A stretch of 51,638 bases of DNA from positions 1-51,638 of the forward strand of contig SXID01000234.1 in assembly GCA_005772955.1 (NCBI GenBank). Reading direction: 5' to 3'. This document shows, one piece after another, positions 40,004 through 48,263 of the stretch. Origin of the DNA: Planctomycetia bacterium. GTDB taxonomy: Bacteria > Planctomycetota > Planctomycetia > Gemmatales > Gemmataceae. The notes below the pieces were generated by a model. The model worked only from the letters and a program-made list of their open reading frames with translations, was not told the DNA's origin and made no database searches. Position 1 is the first letter of the stretch. Every line of letters begins with the position of its first letter. Both the position numbers and the translations under genes were made by a program.

Positions 40004-41134
40004 TCAGGCGCGAGTTCGGGGCGTACCACTTGTCGAACCAGACTTGTTCGGGGAACCACCCACACGCCGACGCGCCAGCTTCAACTTCGGTACAGGCACG
40101 TCGTGTTCGTCCTCGATGTCGCCCACGATCTCTTCCAGCACGTCTTCGAGCGTGATCAGGCCCAGAACTTTACCCTCGGCGTCGCGCACCACGGCCATTG
40201 GCCGGTGCGACTTGCGGAACAAACGGAACGCGTTAGACACCGGCTCTTCCGGGTCGAGAAACGTCGCGGGGTAGAGCGCGTCCTCGAGCACCACAGCGCC
40301 GGATGTGCTGAACAGGAAGAACAAGTCCTTCGTGTTGACAATACCGACGATCTTGTCCGGCGTGCCGTCGAACACGGGCATTCGCGTGTGTGCGCCGAGT
40401 CGCGCGATTTCGAGTACCTTGTCGGGCGGCGTAGATACGTCCAGCGCAGACATCTTCTCACGCGACACCATGCAGTCACGCACCACTTTGTCGGCCAGCG
40501 CAAACACGCCCAGCACCATGTCGGCGGCGTCCGCGTCGATCTCACCGGCCTCTTCGCTGTCTTCCACCAGCAGGCGCAGTTCGTTCACGGTGTGAACCTC
40601 GCCCTCCTCGCCGTCGCCGCGATAGCCCAGACGCCGGAGGAACCAGTTGCTCGACCCATTCATGAGCTGGATGAGCGGCGACGTGGCCCGACCGAACAGG
40701 TACACGGGCCGCGCCACCCACAGCCCGACCCACTCGCTCTCTTGCAGCGCCGCGAGCTTTGGCATCTGCTCGCCGAAGACGACGTGCATGTACGTGATGA
40801 GCGACAGCGTGACGAGGATGGAAAGCGCCCGCGACCACTCGCCCGGCAGCCCGGACATCAGCGGATGAATGAGCCGGTGAATGGCCGGTTCGCTGACGAA
40901 CCCGAGCGCGAGGCTCGCGACCGTGATGCCGAGTTGGCACGCGGCGACGCTCCGGTTCAGGTCGTCGAGAGCCGCGAGCAGACCGATCGCGCCTTTCTTC
41001 CCCTGGTTCACGAGTTCTTCGACCCGCGTCCGGCGGATCGCGACCAGCGCGAACTCCGCCGCGACGAAGAACCCGTTGATCGCGACGAGCAGCGGAATCG
41101 CGACCAACCCGACGATCAGCAGCGTCTGACTCAT
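40004..41134 (-). CDS. Hemolysin-family CNNM/CBS membrane protein without C-terminal CorC domain
   Basis: 376 residues from the ATG at 41134. CNNM transmembrane domain (about 1-170: IPLLVAINGFFVAAEFALVAIRRTRVEELV; QLGITVASLALGFVSEPA; YMHVVFGEQMPKLAAL), a VNELRLLVEDSEEAGEI linker, then a CBS pair (CMVSREKMSALDVSTPPDKVLEIARLGAHTRMPVFDG; HRPMAVVRDAEGKVLGLITLEDVLEEIVGDI). The usual 80-residue CorC_HlyC domain after the CBS pair is missing: the protein ends about 30 residues after LEDVLEEIVGDIEDE in a basic tail. GTG starts at 41188 (preceded by AGGAAA) or further upstream are possible. Inferred role: divalent cation (Mg2+/Co2+) transport. Confidence 0.88.
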   Translation of the reverse strand: MSQTLLIVGLVAIPLLVAINGFFVAAEFALVAIRRTRVEELVNQGKKGAIGLLAALDDLNRSVAACQLGITVASLALGFVSEPAIHRLIHPLMSGLPGEWSRALSILVTLSLITYMHVVFGEQMPKLAALQESEWVGLWVARPVYLFGRATSPLIQLMNGSSNWFLRRLGYRGDGEEGEVHTVNELRLLVEDSEEAGEIDADAADMVLGVFALADKVVRDCMVSREKMSALDVSTPPDKVLEIARLGAHTRMPVFDGTPDKIVGIVNTKDLFFLFSTSGAVVLEDALYPATFLDPEEPVSNAFRLFRKSHRPMAVVRDAEGKVLGLITLEDVLEEIVGDIEDEHDVPVPKLKLARRRVGGSPNKSGSTSGTPRTRA

Positions 41135-41304
41135 CTCGCCACCGGTTTCGGCTAGGAGTGCGAGCGAATCAGCGGACCACGCAACCACGGAGGTTTCCTG
41201 TTGTTGAGGACGCCGCGTCCGCACAACGCGAGCACGGGACACGGCTATTCTATCACAACGGCCCGGAGCAACCGAACCGCGGTGAGTGAGAGAATTCGCC
41301 TACG

Positions 41305-41532
41305 ATGAACGACCGCACAGCAGTCCTGGCCGCGATCGTGGTCCACCCGAACGCCGGTACCCGGGTCGTGCGAGAAGGAGGAGGCGAAACTCCGGTCGCG
41401 AGCATCGAAGGCCCGCGACGCGAGTCGCCTGTTCCCGCAGGCTTGCGGCACCTGTGTGCCACCAACGTATCCGACGCGGACCGGGCCGTTCTCGAATCGC
41501 GGTTCGAGAAGCGTGTCGAGTTCCCGTCGTGA
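41305..41532 (+). pseudogene. Internally deleted TIGR02996-LRR relic
   Basis: A 75-codon open frame whose first 20 residues (MNDRTAVLAAIVVHPNAGTR) align with the TIGR02996 start of the paralogues downstream (MNDHDALLRAIIEQPNEDTP) and whose last residues (LESRFEKRVEFPS) resemble their C-terminal end (LRKRFGDRVFL). The 300-residue LRR body is missing, and the DTPRLVFADWLEE part is destroyed. I infer a copy that lost its centre; it may still be translated. Confidence 0.55.
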
Positions 41533-41617
41533 CCGTGGCGCCACTGGCATAGGCGCGGGTGGTACGGGCCGCGTAAACTGCGCTGGTGAAATCGCCACTG
41601 GAGGACGCCTCCCACCC

Positions 41618-42877
41618 GTGATCAGTTCGCACAATGCACTGTACCGCGCCATTTGCGCGTACCCGGACGAGGACACGCCGCGCCTCGCGTTCGCTGATCT
41701 CGTCGAGGAGAACGGCGAGGACCGGCGTGCCGCGTTCATCCGCGCGCAGGTCGCACTCGCGAGACTGCCGACCTACGACCCGGTCTGGGTGAACACGCGC
41801 CAGCACGACCCAGACGCCGCGACCGGGTGGCTCATGACCGGCACTCTTCCGGCGCTGCCCGCCGGGTGTGGGTGGCACCGGTTCGAGTTCCGCCGCGGGT
41901 TCCCGTGGAAGGTCGGCGTACTCTCCCTCTCCGCGTTCCTCGACAGCGGTGACGCGGTGTTCGAGGCCGCCCCCATCCGGGCCATCGACGTCGACCCACG
42001 CGACCGCCCCGACCTCACGGCGCTGGCCGACTGGCCGCACCTCACGCGATTACACCGGCTCACATTCTCCACCGGGTGGTTCGGTGCGGCCGACATCGCC
42101 CGGTTCGCCGAATCCCCGCACGCGAAGAACATCACCGAACTGGGCTTCGAGTTCGAGAGCCTCGCGCCAGAGGGATTGACCGCGCTGGCGGCGGCGCCCC
42201 TGTTCGGGCGATTAACGGCCCTCGAACTGAGTGGCAACGCCTTCCCGCCCGCGCTGCTCGTGGATTCGCTCGGCGCCGCACGCCGCGCCGGTGCGCTATC
42301 ACGGTTGGCGATCCACCATCGCGTGGGGCGCGACGACGCCGAAGCATTGTTTAGGCTACCGGCACTCCGGGAACTTCAGCACCTGGACATGAGCGACAAC
42401 CCGCTCGCCGCGGACGGCGTGCGCGAACTCGCCGAGAGCGGAATCGTTCGCGGACTGCGCACGCTGAACCTGAGCAAGACCAAGCCCGGCGTTCCGGGCG
42501 TGAAGGCGCTGACCGAGGCGAGCGGCCTCGCAGGGTTGCGCATGCTCGATCTCTCCAACAACGCGCTGGGGCCGTCCGCGGTGAAGGCGCTGGCCGGGTG
42601 TGCGGGCGTTCGCGGGCTGCGCGTGCTGAACCTCTCGAACAACCACGTGCGAGACTCCGGCGCGGCCGATCTCGCTGCATCGAGCGCGCTCGCGGGTCTG
42701 CTCGAACTCGACCTGTGTGAAGCCGAGATCGGCGATGCGGGCGCGCGCGCGCTAGCCGGATCGCCGCATCTGGACGGACTGCTTCGGCTCGACCTCCGCA
42801 CCCGCACCGGGCGCGGGTTCGGCGACACCGCCCTCGGCGCTCTGGTCGAGCGATTCGGGGACCGCGTGTGTTTGTAG
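41618..42877 (+). CDS. TIGR02996 domain LRR protein, array copy 1
   Basis: 419 residues. The first 45 residues are the TIGR02996 repeat-companion domain (NALYRAICAYPDEDTPRLAF, then ADLVEENGEDRRAAFIRAQ) known from Gemmata. A linker follows, with LPALPAGCGWHRFEFRRGFPWKV. The rest is an LRR solenoid of the ribonuclease-inhibitor type, with units such as LQHLDMSDNPLAADGVRELAESG, LRTLNLSKTKPGVPGVKALTEAS, LRMLDLSNNALGPSAVKALAG and LRVLNLSNNHVRDSGAADLA. The terminal cap is ALVERFGDRVCL. GTG at 41618; GGAGG lies 13 bases upstream. No signal peptide, so probably cytoplasmic. The function is unknown; such proteins are massively amplified in Gemmata. Confidence 0.85.
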   Translation: MISSHNALYRAICAYPDEDTPRLAFADLVEENGEDRRAAFIRAQVALARLPTYDPVWVNTRQHDPDAATGWLMTGTLPALPAGCGWHRFEFRRGFPWKVGVLSLSAFLDSGDAVFEAAPIRAIDVDPRDRPDLTALADWPHLTRLHRLTFSTGWFGAADIARFAESPHAKNITELGFEFESLAPEGLTALAAAPLFGRLTALELSGNAFPPALLVDSLGAARRAGALSRLAIHHRVGRDDAEALFRLPALRELQHLDMSDNPLAADGVRELAESGIVRGLRTLNLSKTKPGVPGVKALTEASGLAGLRMLDLSNNALGPSAVKALAGCAGVRGLRVLNLSNNHVRDSGAADLAASSALAGLLELDLCEAEIGDAGARALAGSPHLDGLLRLDLRTRTGRGFGDTALGALVERFGDRVCL

Positions 42878-42883
42878 AAAGCA

Positions 42884-42953
42884 CGAAATTCGAAATAGAA
42901 AGACAGCACGCACCGCTTCCGTATTCCTTTTGGATTTCGCGTTTCGAATTTCG
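42884..42953. repeat. AT-rich inverted repeat between array copies 1 and 2
   Basis: CGAAATTCGAAA (42884-42895) and TTTCGAATTTCG (42942-42953) are perfect inverted arms in a locally AT-rich stretch, each arm itself palindromic (AATTCGAA/TTCGAATT). Could serve as a terminator for copy 1 or be another REP-type element. Confidence 0.6.
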
Positions 42954-42968
42954 AATCTGGGTTTCCCC

Positions 42969-44213
42969 GTGACTGACCGCGACTCACTCTACCGTGCCGT
43001 TCTCGACAACCCCGACGACGACACCCTGCGCTTGGTCTACGCCGATGCGATCGAAGAGAGCGGCGACGCACGCCGGGCAGCATTCGTCCGCACCCGCGTC
43101 GAGCTGAGTCACGTCCCGGAGTACGACCCGTTCGCAATCCGCGCGCGGTATCACGACCGGAAGAAGCAGGCGGAAGGTGTACGGTGGATCGGGGAACTAC
43201 CTCCCCTGCCGGACGGCATCTCCTGGGCACGTGACCCGTTCCGCCGCGGGTTGCCGGGGGCGATTCAGGCGCGCGACGGCGCCGCGTTCGTCGCTCACGC
43301 CGATGACCTCTTCGCGCTGTACCCCATCGAATCGCTCGAACTCAAAGCCACACGCGTCGCGGACACGGCTGCGTTCACCGCGTGCCACTGGCTGACCCGG
43401 GTCCGATACCTCTCGCTCCTGGAAGGCGCGGGTGGTCCGACGGTGCAGCGGTTACTCGACTCGGACCACTTCGAGCGATTGACGGCGCTTCATCTCGGCC
43501 CGCAGATGACGACCGCACCAACCGTCCGCGCGGCCGTGCGGAGCCGCGTTTTCAAACACCTCACCGATTTGAGCGTCCACGAAGACCGGCGTGGCGGCGG
43601 GTCGCTCGCTGGCGAACTGGCGCGTCTCACCACCCCCCCGCAACTCAAGCGACTCGACCTCGCCAGCAACCGGTTAACGGCGGAATCGCTCGGCCCACTG
43701 GTCGCGTCGGCCGCGTTGGAAACGGTCGAAGAACTCGACCTGAGCGACAACCACCTCGGCGCGGCAGGTCTGACCGCACTCGCGGGGGCAGCACTCCCCA
43801 ACCTGCGAGTTCTCCACTTGCTCCGCACGGGGCCAACCGTCGAAGGTATCGCGGCGCTGGTTGCGGCAGACTTCTTGCCCGCACTGCGGAGCCTCTCGCT
43901 CGGCGTGAACGGACTCGTTCCGACCGCCACGACTCCACTCGCGGGGGCGTCGGCCGCGAACCTCCGTGTGCTAAACCTCCACGACAACCGGTTTGGCGAT
44001 CGCGGTGCGGAATCGATCGCGAAAAGCGCGAACCTCGCGGGGTTGCTCACGCTCGATGTGGCGGAGTCGTACGTCGGTACCGCGGGCGCGGACGCGCTCT
44101 CACGGAGCGAGCACCTGACCGGTCTGATGTACCTCAACGTGTACGGCAACGCGTTCGACGCGCCCGCCGCGGGCCGACTGCGGAAGCGGTTCGGCGATCG
44201 CGTGTTCCTCTAA
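42969..44213 (+). CDS. TIGR02996 domain LRR protein, array copy 2
   Basis: 414 residues. TIGR02996 domain: DSLYRAVLDNPDDDTLRLVY, then ADAIEESGDARRAAFVRTRVEL; the usual Trp after AD is replaced by Ala. The linker reads LPPLPDGISWARDPFRRGLPG. LRR units follow (LKRLDLASNRLTAESLGPLV, VEELDLSDNHLGAAGLTALA, LRVLNLHDNRFGDRGAESIA, GLMYLNVYGNAFDAPAAG), ending RLRKRFGDRVFL. GTG at 42969, next to the AT-rich repeat. Eight bases separate it from the start of the broken copy 3. Confidence 0.85.
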   Translation: MTDRDSLYRAVLDNPDDDTLRLVYADAIEESGDARRAAFVRTRVELSHVPEYDPFAIRARYHDRKKQAEGVRWIGELPPLPDGISWARDPFRRGLPGAIQARDGAAFVAHADDLFALYPIESLELKATRVADTAAFTACHWLTRVRYLSLLEGAGGPTVQRLLDSDHFERLTALHLGPQMTTAPTVRAAVRSRVFKHLTDLSVHEDRRGGGSLAGELARLTTPPQLKRLDLASNRLTAESLGPLVASAALETVEELDLSDNHLGAAGLTALAGAALPNLRVLHLLRTGPTVEGIAALVAADFLPALRSLSLGVNGLVPTATTPLAGASAANLRVLNLHDNRFGDRGAESIAKSANLAGLLTLDVAESYVGTAGADALSRSEHLTGLMYLNVYGNAFDAPAAGRLRKRFGDRVFL

Positions 44214-44221
44214 CCCCACAC

Positions 44222-45493
44222 ATGAACGACCACGATGCCCTCCTTCGCGCGATCATCGAGCAACCCAACGAGGACACACCCAGGCTCGTGTTCGCAGACT
44301 GACTCGACGAGAACGCCGACGCGTTCTCCGACCCGAACGGCGTGCGCGCCCGCGCCCAGTTCATCCGCACTGACATCGCGATGTCACAGCGCGCGGAGTT
44401 CGACCCCGAGCGACTGCGGTGGGAACTGATCGAAAAGCCGCGGGACGAGGCGGAACCGTGGGCGACCGACGCGCTGCCGGGCTTGCCGAAGGGTTGCACG
44501 TTCGTGCGGGAACCGCTGTTCCGGCGCGGGTTCCCGTGGATGCTGGTGTGCGAGCCACTCGATGGCCGGATTCCCGACCCGCCGCTCGATGCGTTCCCGC
44601 TGGAAGGCGTGCGGTTCCGCCACTGCGGTCCCGCAAGCGTCGAACTGCTGCGAACAGTGCCGTGGGCCGCGAAACTGCTCACCGTGGAATTTGAACGCGG
44701 CAACACGGCTCCAATCAATGTCGATCGCCTGTTCCCCTTCGTCGGCCTCCACTCGTTGAGGCGGCTCTCGTTCCTACAAGACGCGATCATCGCGCCGGAA
44801 GCGCGGATGTTACCCGCGTCGCACCTGTTCCGGCGCTTGCACGCGCTCACCATCCGTGGCGCACCCGTCGGGACCGCGATCCTGGAAGCGATCCTCCGGG
44901 ACGGCGGCACGAACGTGTTGGGCGAGTTGCACCTTGTCGCGTGCCGCGTGCCGGAGAACCCGCTCGCGGAGGTGCTCGATTCCCCCGCGACGGCGTACCT
45001 CGAAACGCTGACCCTGAGCGGCGACGGGCTTGGGATGCCGCAAAAGTTCCGCGCGTTTGGTCGAGTCGCCAACGCTCCGCCGCTGAGGTCACTCGACATC
45101 CGCGACGAGTCGCCGGGGGAAACGGGGATTGGTTTCTTCCTCGGGTCGCCGATTCCGGGCGGGCTACAGCGGCTCGACCTGTCGCGCAGTTCGCTCAACC
45201 GCGCTCGCGTGCAGGCGCTCGCGGGCGGCGAGTTCGACAACCTCCGCGTCCTCCGGTTGTACGGCAACTCGGTCGGCAACGAAGGCGCGGTCGCGCTCGC
45301 CCACTCACCGCGCCTCGCCGGACTGCTCGTTCTTAACCTCGGTTACTGCATGGTCGGTGACGAAGGCATTCTCGCGATCCTCGAATCGCCGCTCGCCGAC
45401 GGGTTGGTATTCCTCGACCTGACCGGTTCGCCCGCGTCCGCGGAAACGAAAGAGTTGCTCAAGGCGCGGATGGGCGACCGCGTGCGGCTCTAG
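44222..45493 (+). pseudogene. TIGR02996 LRR protein, array copy 3, interrupted by TGA at codon 27
   Basis: The frame starts at the ATG 44222 (MNDHDALLRAIIEQPNEDTP RLVFAD) and hits TGA at 44300-44302. It then continues without a break for 397 codons (LDENADAFSDPNGVRARAQF ... to MGDRVRL). The stop lies where the domain consensus has Trp (ADWLEE), so a single G-to-A change (TGG to TGA) explains it. The remainder has the RRGFPWML linker and full LRRs. It could be translated from an internal GTG at 44342, without the TIGR02996 core, or be a recent pseudogene, a sequencing error, or rarely a read-through. The intact downstream frame implies a recent event. Confidence 0.8.
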
Positions 45494-45529
45494 CGGCACC
45501 CCTTGCGGGATAGCTGCTAAACTAATCTC

Positions 45530-46795
45530 ATGTCCGACCGCGACGCGCTCCTGAGCGCCATCTGCGAACAGCCCGACGAAGACACTCCGCGACTCGTGTT
45601 CGCCGACTACCTGGAGGAACGCGACGAAGCGCCGCGCGCCGCGTTCATCCGCGCGCAGGTGGAACTTGCGACCACGCCACCGTGGGAACCGTTCGCGGTG
45701 CGGTGCCAGTGGCGCACGCCGAATCTGGTGAACGGCGCGCCGTTCCTCACCACGCTCCCGAAGCTCGAAGGCTCCCCGGTGGGGTGGGCGACAGGACCGT
45801 TCCGCCGTGGGTTCGGCTGGTGGCTCAACGTGCGAATGGTATCGGAGTGGGACACGTATGTCGCGCCGCATTTCGACTTCACCCCGATTGGAAAAGTCAC
45901 GTTGTGGAACGCAACCATCGACGACTGGCGCCGCGTAGCGGCTTCTTCGTGCGTGAAGCACCTGCGCGAAATTGTGTTCGTTGTCAGCCCCATCGAACCA
46001 CTGTTCACGCTTCGTGATGTACCAGCTGCGAACGGCATTACCGACCTGCACTTTACTCGGGCAGGCGGGGCCGGGATGCCTGAGGTGATCGAAGACCTGT
46101 TCCGCTCGCGGCTCGGCGCGGCAATTCGCGGACTGCACTTCAACGCCGGGAATCACGAGCCGCTCAACGCACTTCTGGCCGCGATCAACACCGGCGGATC
46201 GCTCGACCGGCTCTCATTCCAGACGATGGAGTTGACCGCGAATCACTTGCGCCGGTTGTTCGACGGCCCGACCGCTGGCGCGCTGACGGAATTGCACTTC
46301 CGCAACGAGTTGTTCAGCGGGGATGGGCTGCGCGTGCTGGCCGATCTACTCCCGCCCACGCTCCGCGACCTCACGCTGATCAACATCGGAATGCGGGCCG
46401 ACGGGCTGGAAGTACTCGCGAGGAGTGACCGCCTGACGAACCTGAACCGCCTGAACCTGAGTACGAACCCGCTCACGCCGCGCGCGGTGAAGGTGCTGTC
46501 GCTCTCGCACTCGCTGACCTCGCTGCGTGCGATCGACCTGACCAACTGCCACATCGGGGACAAGGGCGTGTGTCACCTCACGCAGGCGAAGTGGTGGCCC
46601 GGCCTGGTGGAGGTGAACCTGCGGAACAACCCGATCTCGAATGCCGGCGTGAAGCACCTTCTCAACGCGTTCGTGCCACCAGACCTCACCGCACTCGTCT
46701 TCGACGCTGGCACGCTCGGCACCGAGAGCCGGGCCGCGCTGGTGAAGAAATTCGGGGCGGCGGTCGTGTTTGTCGCGCCCGAACCGCCCGGTTGA
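45530..46795 (+). CDS. TIGR02996 domain LRR protein, array copy 4
   Basis: 421 residues. TIGR02996 domain intact (SDRDALLSAICEQPDEDTPR, then LVFADYLEERDEAPRAAFIRAQ) with Tyr at the usual Trp position. Linker LPKLEGSPVGWATGPFRRGFGW, then a longer, more diverged region and C-terminal LRRs (LTNLNRLNLSTNPLTPRAVKVL, LTSLRAIDLTNCHIGDKGVC, LVEVNLRNNPISNAGVKHLL). It ends RAALVKKFGAAVVFVAPEPPG, a longer tail than its sisters. ATG at 45530, 37 bases after copy 3. The -10-like TAAACT 9-14 bases before the ATG hints at a very short leader. Confidence 0.85.
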   Translation: MSDRDALLSAICEQPDEDTPRLVFADYLEERDEAPRAAFIRAQVELATTPPWEPFAVRCQWRTPNLVNGAPFLTTLPKLEGSPVGWATGPFRRGFGWWLNVRMVSEWDTYVAPHFDFTPIGKVTLWNATIDDWRRVAASSCVKHLREIVFVVSPIEPLFTLRDVPAANGITDLHFTRAGGAGMPEVIEDLFRSRLGAAIRGLHFNAGNHEPLNALLAAINTGGSLDRLSFQTMELTANHLRRLFDGPTAGALTELHFRNELFSGDGLRVLADLLPPTLRDLTLINIGMRADGLEVLARSDRLTNLNRLNLSTNPLTPRAVKVLSLSHSLTSLRAIDLTNCHIGDKGVCHLTQAKWWPGLVEVNLRNNPISNAGVKHLLNAFVPPDLTALVFDAGTLGTESRAALVKKFGAAVVFVAPEPPG

Positions 46796-46826
46796 CCTGA
46801 AGCCCCAGTTCCGCGAGTATGACGGC

Positions 46827-47228
46827 ATGAGCATGAGCATGAAGAAGTTCGCGGCCGTGGTTCGCGACGCGATCGACTCGCTGCCGGACGAGATCCGGCG
46901 GCACATGGAAAACGTCGTCGTGGACGTGGAGGACGATCCTTCCGACGAGTTCCTGCGCGAGGCCGGCTTCACGGAAGAGGAGATCGAAGCCGGCGATTCG
47001 CTATACGGCTACTTCATGCCGTTCGAGGGTACGTCCTCTTCCGAGATGTTGGAGAACCCGAACCGCATTCTGATCTTCAAGAACCCGCTCGAAGAGGACT
47101 TCCCCGACCCGAAGGAGTTGCTCATCGAGATTCGGAAGACGGTGGTTCACGAGATCGCGCACCACTTCGGCTGGTCCGACCGCGACCTCGAGCGGTTCGA
47201 CGACAACCCCGACCCCTTCAAAGAGTAG
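46827..47228 (+). CDS. Minimal metallopeptidase (zincin, DUF1025-type)
   Basis: 133 residues with the zinc motif HEIAHHFGWSD near the C terminus (HEIAH at 108-112). The protein matches the length and layout of the small 'minimal zincin' family: a helical N terminus (FAAVVRDAIDSLPDEIRRHMENVVVDVED), strands, then the HExxH helix. It is possibly an aminopeptidase-like or regulatory zinc protein; activity is not established. Start chosen at ATG 46827, the first of three in-frame ATGs (MSMSMKK). An extended frame to 46770 overlaps the previous gene and is unlikely. Confidence 0.85.
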   Translation: MSMSMKKFAAVVRDAIDSLPDEIRRHMENVVVDVEDDPSDEFLREAGFTEEEIEAGDSLYGYFMPFEGTSSSEMLENPNRILIFKNPLEEDFPDPKELLIEIRKTVVHEIAHHFGWSDRDLERFDDNPDPFKE

Positions 47229-47309
47229 CCGCGCGCCGGCACCGTTCGCCTTGCACCCCTTCCCGACTTTCGCTATTCCCCCCGGCCCATAGTCTCGGAG
47301 CCGGGTTCC

Positions 47310-48263
47310 ATGCCGCTGCCGGTGGCCCTCAGTCTCGTTGACGTGACCGTGCGATACGCTGAACGCATCGCAATAGAAGCGGTGTCGCTCGAGGTGCGGC
47401 GTGGTGAAATCGTCGGCTTACTCGGGCCGAACGGGTCCGGCAAAAGCACCACGCTCGCGGTCGCCGCGGGCGTCCTCGATCCCGCCTCCGGCGCGGTAAC
47501 GGTCGAAGGGCGCACACGCGCCGCAAACCCGGCCGCGTTCGCGATTCGCGTGGGGCTGGTGCCGCAAGACCCGGCAGTTTACGACGAACTCACCGCCGCG
47601 CAAAACCTCACGTTCTTCGGAGAGCTATACGGCCTCGCAGGTAGCGACCTGCGCCGTCGCGTTGCGCGAACGCTCGCTCGCGTGAAGCTCACCGACCGCG
47701 CGCAGCATCGCGTCTCGACCTTCTCTGGTGGAATGAAACAGCGGCTCAATCTCGCCGCGGCGCTGCTGCACGACCCGCCCGTTCTGCTACTCGACGAGCC
47801 GACCGCGTCACTCGATCCCGCGAGCCGCGACTCGCTGTTCGCCGACCTCACGCGATTCCGCGACGACGGCCACGCGATCCTGCTCACCACGCACCACATC
47901 GACGAAGCCGAAGCCGGGTGCGACCGCGTCGCGGTGTTGGAGAAGGGAAAGTTGGTCGCGAGCGGTTCGCCTTCGGACTTGCTCCTCGCGAAGCCAGCCG
48001 ACCGCGCCGTTCTCTACGGCCACCTCCGCACGCGTCCGCCCAAATACCTCGAACGGGCGATTACGCGGCGCCTCGGTACAGGCGTCGAACTCGAAATCAC
48101 CGGCCGCCGACTGCGGCTTTCCGCCGACACGAGCGAGCAACTCGGCGTGGCCCTCGCGACTCTGCTCGCCGAAGGAATCGAACTGGACGCGTACCGCACA
48201 CCGGCCGGCGCGCTGGAACGGGCACTGCGTTCCGAAGAGTGCGGAGCGGGGGAACGCCCGTGA
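47310..48263 (+). CDS. ABC exporter ATP-binding protein
   Basis: 317 residues. Walker A GPNGSGKST (39-47), Q-loop in VGLVPQDPAVYDELTAAQNL, signature FSGGMKQR, Walker B LLLLDEPTASLDP, and H-loop TTHHIDEAE are all intact. The C-terminal 80 residues are an accessory domain seen in ABC-2 (DrrA/NatA-like) ATPases. It pairs with the downstream permease, with a 4-base overlap (GTGA). Cargo is unknown; drug, lipid or polysaccharide are all possible. ATG at 47310. Confidence 0.9.
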   Translation: MPLPVALSLVDVTVRYAERIAIEAVSLEVRRGEIVGLLGPNGSGKSTTLAVAAGVLDPASGAVTVEGRTRAANPAAFAIRVGLVPQDPAVYDELTAAQNLTFFGELYGLAGSDLRRRVARTLARVKLTDRAQHRVSTFSGGMKQRLNLAAALLHDPPVLLLDEPTASLDPASRDSLFADLTRFRDDGHAILLTTHHIDEAEAGCDRVAVLEKGKLVASGSPSDLLLAKPADRAVLYGHLRTRPPKYLERAITRRLGTGVELEITGRRLRLSADTSEQLGVALATLLAEGIELDAYRTPAGALERALRSEECGAGERP

